From assembly GCA_017439585.1 (NCBI GenBank), contig JAFSIV010000004.1, positions 124,001 to 188,000 on the forward strand: a stretch of DNA of 64,000 bases, written 5' to 3'. The notes under the pieces were generated by a model. It saw only the letters and a list, made by a program, of their open reading frames with translations, made no database searches and was not told where the DNA came from. Source of the stretch: Clostridia bacterium. Its GTDB lineage: Bacteria; Bacillota; Clostridia; Oscillospirales; Acutalibacteraceae. Below are positions 1 to 7,975 of this stretch, piece after piece. A program made the translations under genes and the position numbers. How positions within the stretch are numbered: the first letter of the stretch is position 1; each line of letters opens with the position of its first letter.

Positions 1-1
1 C

Positions 2-172
2 AGCAAAACGGTTACTGATGTTGCTATTAATAAGTCGGAAGATATCGGAAGCGATACATTAGCAGTTTCTATTACAGTTGGTGAGCCTTTGGGCTTTGTT
101 AAGGATTGGGATATTAACGGCGAATCGGTTACAATAGGAATTAAGAAGGAAGGAAGCGTTTGCGGTGAGTAA
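2..172 (+). CDS. C-terminal end of an unidentified protein (partial)
   Basis: An open frame runs in from the left edge and ends at a TAA at 170-172, giving the last 56 residues of a protein. The segment reads SKTVTDVAINKSEDIG and ends KKEGSVCGE. It has no membrane segment and no motif I recognise. The stop overlaps the GTG start of the next gene (GGTGAGTAA), which points to translational coupling and one transcript. Function cannot be assigned without the upstream sequence. Confidence 0.6.
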   Translation, partial: SKTVTDVAINKSEDIGSDTLAVSITVGEPLGFVKDWDINGESVTIGIKKEGSVCGE

Positions 173-497
173 TATAGAAAATAATCCGATGACCTTTGAA
201 GATATAAGCTCTTCAACTTCTGCAAAAAAGCGTAAGTCTGCCTCTAAGGAGTATGGCGAGGGTGCTTTTAAAAATATCGATAAGGTAATTAAGGTGATTT
301 CTTTTCTCGTTTCAATAAGCACCTTCTTGGTTTCTGCTGTTATTGCCGTTGTTTTGGCTTTATATGATTCGGTTTTCCTTATAATATCAATAGGTTTGCT
401 TATTTTTGGTATTTTAATGGCTTTGTTATTGCTATTTTTAATTTATGGATTAGGCCATATTATAACTCAAAATAAGGAAATTTTAAAACGGTTATAA
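165..497 (+). CDS. small two-helix membrane protein, unknown function
   Basis: This 110-residue protein has a charged, Ser/Lys-rich N-terminal third followed by two hydrophobic helices at about residues 42-64 and 68-95, with a short basic tail. That is the layout of a small inner-membrane protein with both ends probably cytoplasmic. I do not recognise a family. The GTG at 165 overlaps the stop of the upstream gene, and an ATG at 189 is an alternative start. A strong terminator follows at 503-535, so it is the last gene of the transcript entering from the left. A role linked to the partial upstream gene is inference only. Confidence 0.65.
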   Translation: MSNIENNPMTFEDISSSTSAKKRKSASKEYGEGAFKNIDKVIKVISFLVSISTFLVSAVIAVVLALYDSVFLIISIGLLIFGILMALLLLFLIYGLGHIITQNKEILKRL

Positions 498-502
498 TTT
501 TT

Positions 503-535
503 ATCCAGCCCCTAAATTAAGGGGTTGGATTTTTT
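503..535 (+). terminator. intrinsic terminator after the small membrane protein gene
   Basis: An 11-bp stem (503-513 with 520-530, one G-U pair) and a 6-base loop are followed by a run of T residues. It closes the transcript entering from the left edge. Confidence 0.85.
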
Positions 536-602
536 AATGAATTTTTTAATGAAATGTATAAAATAATTAAAAATATATTTAAGATTTATGGGATAATTAA
601 TA

Positions 603-631
603 TTGTATTTTTTGTAGAAATATGGTATCAT
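603..631 (+). promoter_or_regulatory. sigma-A promoter of the LTA-synthase-like gene
   Basis: TTGTAT at 603-608 and TATCAT at 626-631 are separated by 17 bp, with TGG directly before the -10 (extended -10). It lies about 40 bp before the GTG start at 673, which has GGAAGG at 661-666 as ribosome binding site. Confidence 0.55.
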
Positions 632-672
632 ATTAATAAGATTATTTTAAATTTCAGGAAGGAAGGCTGTCG

Positions 673-2868
673 GTGAATATTAATAGCATTAAAAATTCAG
701 TTTTCAGCTTTTTTCAACATAAATTACCACAATTTTTTTCAAATAGCTTTAAAGTAACCTCTTCAAAAACTTCTAAAATTATTGGAGCGGTTATTTTTGC
801 TGTAACCTTAATCGGCGTTATAATTTGTGTTAACAGTTTTGTCTCGGCTGAAACCTCTTTTAGATGGTTGCTTTTAGCGATAGCTCTTGCTTTACCCTTT
901 ATTTCAGGCGTTTCTGCCGCTTTTACGGTGAGACTTAAAAGTGAAAAGATAGATAAAATCTGGCATTTTATATTTATATTTATTTTGCCTTTAATTTCGG
1001 TTACCATAACCGAATGTTTAAACGGTATTTTTATTTATGATATGACCTATCTTGGCTTCTTTGGAAACTATCTGGTCTTTTTGGTGTTCTATTTTGTTTT
1101 CTTTGCTTTAACCGGAAGTTTCAGAGTTTCATATATTGTAGTAACAACCCTGTTTTTTGGCTTAGGTGTTGCCCATGCTTATTTAATGGAATTCAGAGGA
1201 ACACCCTTTTTGCCGATGGACTTTTTAAGCATTACCACTGCTATGGGTGTTGCGAACACATATAATTATATGCCGAATTATAAGATTGTTTTAGCGGCGC
1301 TTATGTTTATATTTGTTATAATCGTTAGCATCAAAACTAAGACTCCTAAATATAATCTAGCAACCAAAATTGTTTCCCGTACTTTTACTGCAACATTCAG
1401 TATCATATTATTGTTGCTCTTTTTTGGTACTAATGTGTTTGCAGATATGGGCATTAAGCCTGATTTCTGGAATCAAACCCGCGGTTATAGGAATTATGGT
1501 TTTGCATTTAATTTCTTTTGCAATACAAAGTATTTATATATGTCTGAGCCAACCGATTATAACCCTGATAAAATCAAGGATTATGTTGAAGGCGTTATAG
1601 ATAAAAATGAAACAATAATTGATGATAGCTATGAAAAGCCAAATATAATTTGTATTATGAATGAGTAGCTTTCTGATTTAGGTGTACTCGGTAAATTAGA
1701 AACAAATGAAGACTATATGCCTTTTATGAGAAGTCTTACCGAAAATACGGTTAGAGGTAATCTTTATGTGCCTGTAATCGGTGCGGGAACTTCAAATACC
1801 GAGTTTGAATTCTTAACAGGGCATACGACCGCATTCTTGCCATCGGGAAGTAATGCATATATGCTTTATATTAAGGATGCGCAAGCTTCTTTGGTTTCAA
1901 CCGTTGAGGCGCAGGGCTATTCTTCTTATGCGCTTCATCCATATTATGCTATGGGTTGGAAGCGCACCGAGGTTTATAATAATTTCGGGTTTAATGATTT
2001 CATAAGCCTTGAAGATATTATAGATATATCCCTTATGGAAGAATATCAGGATAAGGGTAACGACCCCAATTATTTAAATCAATTAGTTAACGAAAGATAT
2101 CCGGGCAAAAATATGCTTATTCGTCAATATATAAGCGATGCATATAACTATAAATTGCTTATAGAGGATTTTGAAAACCGTGATAAGAATAAGCCTTACT
2201 TTGCATTTAATGTTACAATGCAAAACCACGGCGGATATACTACGAGTGCAGAAAACTTTGATGAGAGCATTTATGCAACCTCAACCTCAAAGGCTTATAA
2301 TAAAACCAATAAGTATTTATCTCTTGTAAAACAAAGCGATAATGCTTTTAAGGATTTAATAAACTATTTCTCTAAGGTTAAAGAGCCAACTGTTATTTGT
2401 ATGTTTGGCGACCATCAACCCTCGGTTGAAAGTGATTTCATTGCTGAAACATTAGGTGTTTCAAATCTGTCTAATTTAACACCTGAGCAAGAACAAGCCA
2501 GACACTGTACACCTTTCTTCATTTGGGCAAACTATGATATTGAAGAAAAGCAAATTGATAAGTTAAGTTCTAATTACCTTTCTTCATTGGTGCTTGAAAC
2601 TGCGGGTGTTAAGCTTACTGAATATAACCGATATCTTTTGGAATTATCCAAAACCTTGCCGGTAATAGATACTGTGGGTTATATTGATAATAACGGAACT
2701 TATTATAAGTGGAGTGACGCTAGCCCTTATACCCATTTGCTTGATGATTATGAGAGGGTGCAGTATAACAGCATTTTCGACCGCAAAAATGTTAATTCCG
2801 ATATATTCTTTATAGATGGATATGAGTTAATTCCAAATTCGCTTCAAGAAAAAGCAGTGGGTGAGTAA
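673..2868 (+). pseudogene. LTA synthase family phosphoglycerol transferase, interrupted by an in-frame TAG
   Basis: Two open segments in the same frame (673-1668 and about 1669-2868) together encode one protein of about 730 residues. The only break is a TAG at 1666-1668. The first half carries several hydrophobic helices and the family segment FRGTPFLPMDF. It ends in PNIICIMNE, and reading resumes as LSDLGVLGKLETNEDYMPF, so the TAG replaces one residue where related proteins usually have Ser or Ala. The second half is the extracellular sulfatase-like domain: GTSNTEFEFLTG with the candidate catalytic Thr at about residue 373, then CMFGDHQPS. Such enzymes move glycerol phosphate from phosphatidylglycerol onto surface polymers. 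The ATG at 1717 has no ribosome binding site, so an independent catalytic half is unlikely. A fresh nonsense mutation, a sequencing error or readthrough are all possible. TAG ends several neighbouring genes, which argues against general reassignment. Confidence 0.8.
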
Positions 2869-2869
2869 T

Positions 2870-3334
2870 ATGCGAAATACTACCCTTTGTCATATCGAGA
2901 AAGACGGGAAGTATTTTATGCTTCACCGCGTAAAGAAGAAAAATGATATAAATCAGGATAAATGGATTGGTATCGGCGGAAAATTCGAGGATAAGGAAAG
3001 CCCTGAGGAATGTAATTTGAGGGAAACCTTTGAGGAAACAGGGCTTACTATTCATAGCGCGAGATACTGCGGAATAGTAACCTTTGTTACCGATAAGTAT
3101 GAAACCGAATATATGCATATTTTTCATACCAAAGATTTTTCGGGAGAGGTTAAGGAATGCGATGAGGGTAATCTCGAATGGGTGGATAAAAAAGAAATTT
3201 TAAATCTTCCTATTTGGGAGGGTGATAGGATTTTTTTGAAATTGATTGATGAAAAATCGCCCTTCTTTTCTTTAAAACTGGTTTATGAGGGAGATACCCT
3301 CATAAAAGCAATATTAAATGGAGAGTCAATATGA
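2870..3334 (+). CDS. Nudix hydrolase, 8-oxo-dGTPase (MutT)-like
   Basis: This 154-residue protein has a complete Nudix box, G-x5-E-x7-RETFEETGL, in about residues 37-60. That is the metal-binding motif of enzymes that split nucleoside diphosphates linked to another moiety. The N-terminus MRNTTLCHIEKDGKYFMLHR resembles the 8-oxo-dGTP diphosphatase branch, so pool sanitation of oxidised nucleotides is the likely role, though exact substrates cannot be read from sequence. I chose the ATG at 2870 because GGGTGAG sits just upstream. A GTG at 2861 in frame would place its ribosome binding site inside the preceding gene. It starts one base after the LTA-synthase-like stop and overlaps the next gene by four bases (ATGA), so the three are probably co-transcribed. 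Confidence 0.88.
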   Translation: MRNTTLCHIEKDGKYFMLHRVKKKNDINQDKWIGIGGKFEDKESPEECNLRETFEETGLTIHSARYCGIVTFVTDKYETEYMHIFHTKDFSGEVKECDEGNLEWVDKKEILNLPIWEGDRIFLKLIDEKSPFFSLKLVYEGDTLIKAILNGESI

Positions 3335-3912
3335 ATATTTGTCTTTACGGTGCTTCAAGCAATGAAATAGATAAAGCTTTTATAACTGCGGTTGAGCTTT
3401 TGGGTGAAAAAATGGCAAAACGCGGTCATAATTTGGTTTATGGTGCAGGTGCTAACGGACTTATGGGCGCTGCGGCTCGCGGTGTTTGTAAAGGCGGCGG
3501 CAAGATTATTGGTGTTGTGCCGAAGTTTTTTAATGTTGACGGTGTTATTTTTGAGGATTGCACCGAGTTAATTCGTCCTGATACAATGCGCGAACGCAAG
3601 GCAATTATGGAGGAGAGGGCAGATGCCTTTGTATGCACTCCCGGAGGAATAGGAACTCTTGACGAAATTTTTGAAATATTATCATTAAAGCAATTAGGCA
3701 GACATGAGAAAGCGGTTGCTCTATATAATGTTAACGGATATTATAATGATATTTTGAATATGTTTGAGAAAGCTGTTAGCGGCAAATTTATGTCGAGAGA
3801 AAGTGCAAATATGCTTCATATTTTCGATAATCCTGATGACCTTTTGGATTATTTTGAAAATTATAAAGCGGATGAATATGATTTTTCTGTTTTAAGAAAG
3901 GTCAGCAAATAA
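3331..3912 (+). CDS. LOG / TIGR00730-family Rossmann-fold protein
   Basis: The 193-residue protein carries the family signatures GAGANGLMGAAARG near residues 38-51 and PGGIGTLDE near 108-116. The second is the PGGxGTxxE motif of lysine-decarboxylase-like (LOG) proteins, which act as nucleotide 5'-monophosphate phosphoribohydrolases in the characterised cases. The bacterial substrate is uncertain. Length is typical of the family. The start ATG overlaps the Nudix stop (ATGA), so translation is coupled. A nucleotide-cleaving enzyme next to a nucleotide-sanitising Nudix enzyme fits a housekeeping salvage role, but that link is inference. Confidence 0.88.
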   Translation: MNICLYGASSNEIDKAFITAVELLGEKMAKRGHNLVYGAGANGLMGAAARGVCKGGGKIIGVVPKFFNVDGVIFEDCTELIRPDTMRERKAIMEERADAFVCTPGGIGTLDEIFEILSLKQLGRHEKAVALYNVNGYYNDILNMFEKAVSGKFMSRESANMLHIFDNPDDLLDYFENYKADEYDFSVLRKVSK

Positions 3913-3998
3913 AAAGGATATTGCAAAATACATTAGTATTTTGTCTATATAAAAACACTGTTTTTTAGTGGGTAAATAATTTTTCGGAGGAATTTTTT

Positions 3999-5132
3999 AT
4001 GGCAAGTATCGATTTTAAACACGGACCTTACGGTGATTTGGCGCTTATCAGTATGCGCGGCTGCGAGGACATTTCTGCTAAGGTAGACTATTACCTTAAA
4101 AACTGGCGCGGTATTGATAGTGAGAGCGATGAGTCTTTTGTAATCTCTGCTAACTGCCCTCGTTTTGGTACGGGTGAAGCAAAAGCTGTTCTAAATCACA
4201 CAGCGAGAGGTTTGGATGTTTATATAATTTGCGATTGCTTTAATTATAATGTTACATATAAAATGTATGGTCAAACAGTTCCTATGAGTCCTGATGACCA
4301 TTTCCAAGATTTAAAGCGCGTAATTGCTGCTCTTGGCGGAAAGGCAAGAAGAATAACCGTTATTATGCCTATGCTTTACGAGGGAAGACAGCATAGAAGA
4401 ACCGCTAGAGAATCTATGGACTGCGCTATGGCTTTGCAAGAGTTAGTTGCTATGGGTGTTAAGAATATTATTACCTTTGATGCTCACGATCCTCGCGTTA
4501 ATAATGCTATTCCGCTTGAAGGCTTTGATAATGTTCAGGCAACCTATCAGATGATTAAGGCATTGCTTAAAACCGTTCCTGATATTAAGCTTGACCGCGA
4601 CCATACTATGATAGTATCTCCTGATGAGGGCGGTATGGGCAGATGTATTTATTATTCATCTGTTTTAGGCTTAGAGCTTGGTATGTTCTATAAGCGCCGC
4701 AATTATTCTGTTATTGTAAACGGCAGAAATCCGATTGAAGCTCACGAATTTTTAGGAAACGATATAAAGGGCAAGGATTTGATTTTGGTTGATGATATGA
4801 TTTCATCAGGCGAATCTATGCTCGATATTGCCGCTAAGCTTAAAGAAAAAGGCGCTGCCAGAATCTTCGTATTCTCAACCTTCGGTCTATTTGTTGAGGG
4901 ACTTGAAAAGTTTGATGAATATTATAAGAACGGTCTTATCGATAAGGTGTTTACCACTAACCTTATTTTCCAACCCGAAGCGCTTTTAAACCGCGAATGG
5001 TATTGCAGTGTTAATATGTCAAAATACATAGCTTTAATAGTTGAAACCTTAAATTACGATAATTCTATCAGCAGTCTTTTAGACCCGGTTGACAGAATTA
5101 AAAAGATTATGGCAAAATATAATCAAGGTTAA
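3999..5132 (+). CDS. prs: ribose-phosphate pyrophosphokinase (PRPP synthetase)
   Basis: The protein makes PRPP from ribose 5-phosphate and ATP for purine, pyrimidine, His and Trp synthesis. The C-terminal half has the PRPP-binding loop DLILVDDMISSGESMLDIA at about residues 259-277, and the middle has MPMLYEGRQHRR, matching the ATP-binding flexible-loop region. At 377 residues it is longer than the usual 310-320, in keeping with a longer Prs variant I associate with Clostridia. The N-terminal portion is also unlike the standard enzyme. The start has a strong GGAGG site at 3985-3989. It is a single-gene unit ended by the terminator at 5137. Confidence 0.88.
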   Translation: MASIDFKHGPYGDLALISMRGCEDISAKVDYYLKNWRGIDSESDESFVISANCPRFGTGEAKAVLNHTARGLDVYIICDCFNYNVTYKMYGQTVPMSPDDHFQDLKRVIAALGGKARRITVIMPMLYEGRQHRRTARESMDCAMALQELVAMGVKNIITFDAHDPRVNNAIPLEGFDNVQATYQMIKALLKTVPDIKLDRDHTMIVSPDEGGMGRCIYYSSVLGLELGMFYKRRNYSVIVNGRNPIEAHEFLGNDIKGKDLILVDDMISSGESMLDIAAKLKEKGAARIFVFSTFGLFVEGLEKFDEYYKNGLIDKVFTTNLIFQPEALLNREWYCSVNMSKYIALIVETLNYDNSISSLLDPVDRIKKIMAKYNQG

Positions 5133-5136
5133 TTTC

Positions 5137-5174
5137 AAAAGCCCTAAATTTCATTTGAAATTCAGGGCTTTTTC
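5137..5174 (+). terminator. intrinsic terminator of prs
   Basis: AAAAGCCCTAAATTTCA pairs with TGAAATTCAGGGCTTTTT, with a short loop, a small bulge and a T run. It lies directly behind the prs stop codon. Confidence 0.9.
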
Positions 5175-5262
5175 TTGACTTTTTTTCATAAATATTGTAA
5201 AATAAAGGACAGAATATTACAAAATATGACAAAAATTTACTGAATTTTTGGTTTGGTTAAAA

Positions 5263-5294
5263 TAAAAAATCTCCGCCTTATAAGGCGAAGATTT
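5263..5294 (-). terminator. intrinsic terminator of tRNA-Thr
   Basis: Read leftward, a stem around CGCCTTATAAGGCG extended by AATCT/GGATT-type pairs is followed by TTTTTTA. It begins just after the encoded CCA of the tRNA. Confidence 0.75.
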
Positions 5295-5370
5295 TGGAGC
5301 TGAAGATGGGACTCGAACCCACGATCTGCTGATTACGAATCAGCTGCTCTACCAACTGAGCCACTCCAGC
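5295..5370 (-). tRNA. tRNA-Thr (anticodon CGT)
   Basis: The reverse complement folds as a 76-nt tRNA. The acceptor stem GCTGGAG/CTTCAGC has one G-U pair, the anticodon stem GCTGA/TCAGC holds loop TTCGTAA (anticodon CGT, codon ACG), the T arm contains GTTCGAGTC, and the 3' CCA is encoded. It is single and flanked by its own promoter and terminator. Confidence 0.97.
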
Positions 5371-5383
5371 ATATTAGATATAT

Positions 5384-5412
5384 ATTATAACAATTAAAAC
5401 GGTTTAAGTCAA
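5384..5412 (-). promoter_or_regulatory. promoter of tRNA-Thr
   Basis: On the minus strand TTGACT (5412-5407) and TATAAT (5389-5384) are separated by 17 bp, 13 bp before the mature tRNA 5' end. Confidence 0.8.
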
Positions 5413-5453
5413 GTATTTAAAGGCAATATTGAAATTAAAGAGGTGTTTAATTT

Positions 5454-5879
5454 ATGGCTAAAATAGTTGAGAAGGAAATTAACAGGCGTGTTCGAGAGCG
5501 CCGAGAGGAATTAGGGTATACTCAAAAAGAGGTTGCCGAGCTTATCGGTATGAAGCAGAACGCATATTCTCAAATGGAGAAAGAAGGGAATATTTCTGCT
5601 CAACGCATAATGAATTTGGCGGTCGTTTTAAAAACCACTACGCAATATTTGCTTTACGGCAACAAAGAAAATATCTTTGATATCCAAGCAGGCGCAAAAA
5701 CTAACCTTACTTTTAATGAGCCTGCGCCTAAATTTGATGCGGTTGACCCTTTGATTGAAACTATTACCAACCGTGAAAAGAATGCTATTAAAATGCTTAG
5801 AAACATAAAGCAGGAAGATAGAGAAGAGGTTTACCGCATAATTAAAGAATTTCACGATAAAAAATTTAAGAAAGCTTAG
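5454..5879 (+). CDS. XRE-family helix-turn-helix regulator
   Basis: The 141-residue protein has an N-terminal Cro/C1-type DNA-binding domain at about residues 10-70 (RRVRERREELGYTQKEVAEL, then MKQNAYSQMEKEG). A C-terminal part without a known domain is rich in charged residues (ITNREKNAIKMLRNIKQEDR). The start ATG is preceded by AAAGAGGTG. The gene ends 14 bp before mnmE and has no terminator of its own, so the two are probably co-transcribed. Target genes are unknown, and autoregulation of this unit is an inference from the usual habit of such proteins. Confidence 0.85.
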   Translation: MAKIVEKEINRRVRERREELGYTQKEVAELIGMKQNAYSQMEKEGNISAQRIMNLAVVLKTTTQYLLYGNKENIFDIQAGAKTNLTFNEPAPKFDAVDPLIETITNREKNAIKMLRNIKQEDREEVYRIIKEFHDKKFKKA

Positions 5880-5893
5880 GTTGAGATTTAAAA

Positions 5894-7255
5894 ATGGCAG
5901 AGAGAACAATAGCCGCAATAGCAACTCCTGCGGGAGACGGTGCTTTGGGTGTTATAAGAATATCGGGTGAAGAAGCTTTTTCGGTTGCAGATAAGGTTTT
6001 CTTCGCATTTTCAGGCAAAAAAATTAGAGAGCATAAGCCTTATACCGCTTCATACGGTGAAATTAAGGAAAACGGAAATCGTCTTGATGATGCGGTTGCT
6101 TTGGTTTTTGTGGCTCCAAACAGTTATACTGGGGAGAATACGGTTGAAATTACGGTTCATGGTGGAAGTTTAATGCTTCGCTCGGTGCTAAGATTAATAC
6201 TTAAAAACGGAGCTTATTTAGCCGAGGCGGGCGAGTTTACAAAAAGAGCATTTTTAAACGGCAAAACCGACCTTACAAAAGCCGAGAGTATTATGGGTTT
6301 GATTTCTGCTCGAAATGACGCTGAGCTCAGGTTATCTCGCGCCGCTCATAATGGAAAGGTTTCAAAGAAAATATCCGAAATGGAATCGGTTTTGGTAGGT
6401 ATTAACGCTTCTATTGCGGCTTTTTCTGATTATCCTGATGAAGATATCGAGGGTTTAAACTATGAAAATTTTTTAAACTCTTTGCAAAATTTATCCTTAG
6501 AGCTTCAAAAAATGCTCAGAGAATATGATAGCGGAAGAATTTTAAAAGAGGGTATTATAACCTCAATAGTTGGAAGACCAAATGTTGGCAAATCCACCCT
6601 TATGAATTTATTGGTGGGTTTTGACCGCTCTATTGTAACCGATATTGCAGGAACAACGAGAGATATAGTTGAAGATACCGTAACCTTAGGAGATATAACT
6701 CTCCACCTTGCCGATACTGCCGGTATTCATAATACGGACGATACGGTAGAAAGCATAGGAGTTAAATTAGCTAAAGACCGAATAGAAACTTCTCAGTTAA
6801 TTCTTGCGGTTTTTGATTCAACCGAGCCTTTAACTAATCAGGATTTTGAGCTTTTAGAGGCGATTAAGGATAAAAATACCATTGTTATATTAAATAAAAC
6901 TGATTTAGCCGATAAAATTAAAGAGGAAGATTTAAAGGATTTTAATGTTGTTAAAATTTCTGCAAAAGAGGGCAAGGGAATAGAAAAGTTATCCGAAACT
7001 ATTAATGAATGTTGCTTAGAGGCAAATTTAAATCCTGATAGCGCTGTGCTTTTAGGTGAAAGGCAGCGTGCTTGTGCCGAGCGAGCCTTAGATGGTGTAA
7101 ATTCTGCCATAGAAGCGCTTGTTATGGGAGCTACTATGGATGCAGTCGGTATATGTGCAGATGATGCGCTTGCTGCCTTGTTAGAGCTTACAGGAAAGCG
7201 GGTAACAAATGAAGTAACCGATGAAATATTTCGAAGATTTTGTGTTGGAAAATAA
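5894..7255 (+). CDS. mnmE: tRNA modification GTPase MnmE (TrmE)
   Basis: With MnmG, MnmE installs the carboxymethylaminomethyl group on uridine 34 of several tRNAs. At 453 residues it has the normal length. The N-terminal formyl-tetrahydrofolate-binding domain begins TIAAIATPAGDGALGVIRISG. The inserted G domain shows GRPNVGKST, DIAGTTRD, DTAGIH and NKTD, and the C-terminus ends CVGK, giving the conserved terminal Cys (usually CIGK). It is often found near mnmG, rnpA and jag; here it follows an XRE regulator instead. mnmG is not in this window. Confidence 0.97.
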   Translation: MAERTIAAIATPAGDGALGVIRISGEEAFSVADKVFFAFSGKKIREHKPYTASYGEIKENGNRLDDAVALVFVAPNSYTGENTVEITVHGGSLMLRSVLRLILKNGAYLAEAGEFTKRAFLNGKTDLTKAESIMGLISARNDAELRLSRAAHNGKVSKKISEMESVLVGINASIAAFSDYPDEDIEGLNYENFLNSLQNLSLELQKMLREYDSGRILKEGIITSIVGRPNVGKSTLMNLLVGFDRSIVTDIAGTTRDIVEDTVTLGDITLHLADTAGIHNTDDTVESIGVKLAKDRIETSQLILAVFDSTEPLTNQDFELLEAIKDKNTIVILNKTDLADKIKEEDLKDFNVVKISAKEGKGIEKLSETINECCLEANLNPDSAVLLGERQRACAERALDGVNSAIEALVMGATMDAVGICADDALAALLELTGKRVTNEVTDEIFRRFCVGK

Positions 7256-7319
7256 AACTAAAAAGCTAATTTACAAAAAATAATAAAATGAAAAATCTTT
7301 ATATTGTCGCTTATGCCGC

Positions 7320-7540
7320 GACGGGCACGCCCTTTCTTATGTAGGCGAAAAGAAAGGGCGGAAAGATTCGCCTAAGGGGGAATTTCGATTTCCCCCTCAG
7401 GCGGCAAATTTTAATTTTTGCTTAATCGCTGACAAAGAGTGAAAACTATGTTTTCAATTTGTCAGCAAGTTTTATATTTTTTATAGTAACATTGTTGCCG
7501 CCTTACCCCCCCTTAGACGACAAGGGCTTCGCCCTTGACC
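7320..7540. repeat. cluster of palindromes in a 409-bp gene-free interval
   Basis: No convincing gene lies between mnmE and ireB. Four hairpins do: 7329-7339 with 7350-7360 (CGCCCTTTCTT type), 7370-7403 (CGCCTAAGGGGG paired with CCCCCTCAGGCG), 7429-7466 (GCTGACAAA/TTTGTCAGC with an inner GAAAAC/GTTTTC stem) and 7521-7537 (CAAGGGC TTC GCCCTTG). In addition, 7400-7407 (GGCGGCAA) can pair with 7495-7502, and 7372-7380 with 7507-7515. This fits a decayed palindromic mobile element or a structured transcript. I cannot tell which. Confidence 0.45.
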
Positions 7541-7627
7541 TATTTGAAAACAGGAAGTAATTATTGCGTAGCTCGTAAGCTGATAAAAGATGCTTTTGTG
7601 CATTGCCAATGATATATACAAAAAAGA

Positions 7628-7662
7628 AAAAGCTGATTTGCATTTTGCAAATCAGCTTTTTT
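7628..7662. terminator. bidirectional terminator between mnmE region and ireB
   Basis: AAAAAGCTGATTTGC pairs with GCAAATCAGCTTTTTT across a 4-base loop, with A and T tracts on the two sides, so it can end transcripts from either strand. It lies directly behind the leftward ireB stop. Confidence 0.85.
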
Positions 7663-7664
7663 GT

Positions 7665-7910
7665 TTATGCAGTTAAATAATACCTAACGAGCGACTGCAA
7701 TAGAGTATCGCGGTCAATTCTCTTTATTAAATTGCGGGCATTATTATGAGTGGTAATATAAGTTGGGTCCTCAGATAATATATAGCCTACAATTTGGTTG
7801 ATAGGATTATATCCTTTTTCCTTTAAAGCATCATAAACTAACATAAGCACATTTCGGATTTCCTGTTCGGTTTGATCACCTATCGAAAAGGTCATAGTTT
7901 GGTCATTCAT
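7665..7910 (-). CDS. ireB: IreB family regulatory phosphoprotein (UPF0297)
   Basis: This 81-residue protein closely matches the UPF0297/IreB family: EIRNVLMLVYDALKEKGYNP, INQIVGYILSEDPTYITTHN and ARNLIKRIDRD are hallmark segments. In Enterococcus faecalis IreB is a substrate of the Ser/Thr kinase IreK and affects cephalosporin resistance. Thr residues near the N-terminus (NDQTMTFS) are candidate phosphosites. I chose the ATG at 7910 because GAGGTG lies 6 bases upstream; a GTG at 7919 would overlap that site. ireB usually precedes ruvX and a DUF1292 gene; neither is here, so it stands alone. Confidence 0.93.
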   Translation of the reverse strand: MNDQTMTFSIGDQTEQEIRNVLMLVYDALKEKGYNPINQIVGYILSEDPTYITTHNNARNLIKRIDRDTLLQSLVRYYLTA

Positions 7911-7975
7911 CAATAACACCTCGCAAAATTAATTATTTATTTTATTTTATATTATTATTCAAAAAAGTGCAAGTA

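Noticed and set aside
1717-2868. Independent extracellular phosphoglycerol transferase starting at 1717
   Set aside because: No ribosome binding site, and conserved family sequence continues upstream to the TAG in the same frame, so it is the second half of an interrupted gene.
673-2868. Genome-wide reassignment of TAG as a sense codon
   Set aside because: TAG is the natural stop of several intact genes in the window (for example ligA, addA, the XRE regulator and the histidine kinase).
3923-3944. Terminator between the LOG gene and prs
   Set aside because: The stem is AT-only apart from its ends and lacks a T run, so I do not list it.
5295-5453. Integrative element at tRNA-Thr next to the XRE regulator
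   Set aside because: No integrase or duplicated tRNA end is visible and the regulator leads straight into mnmE, a core gene.
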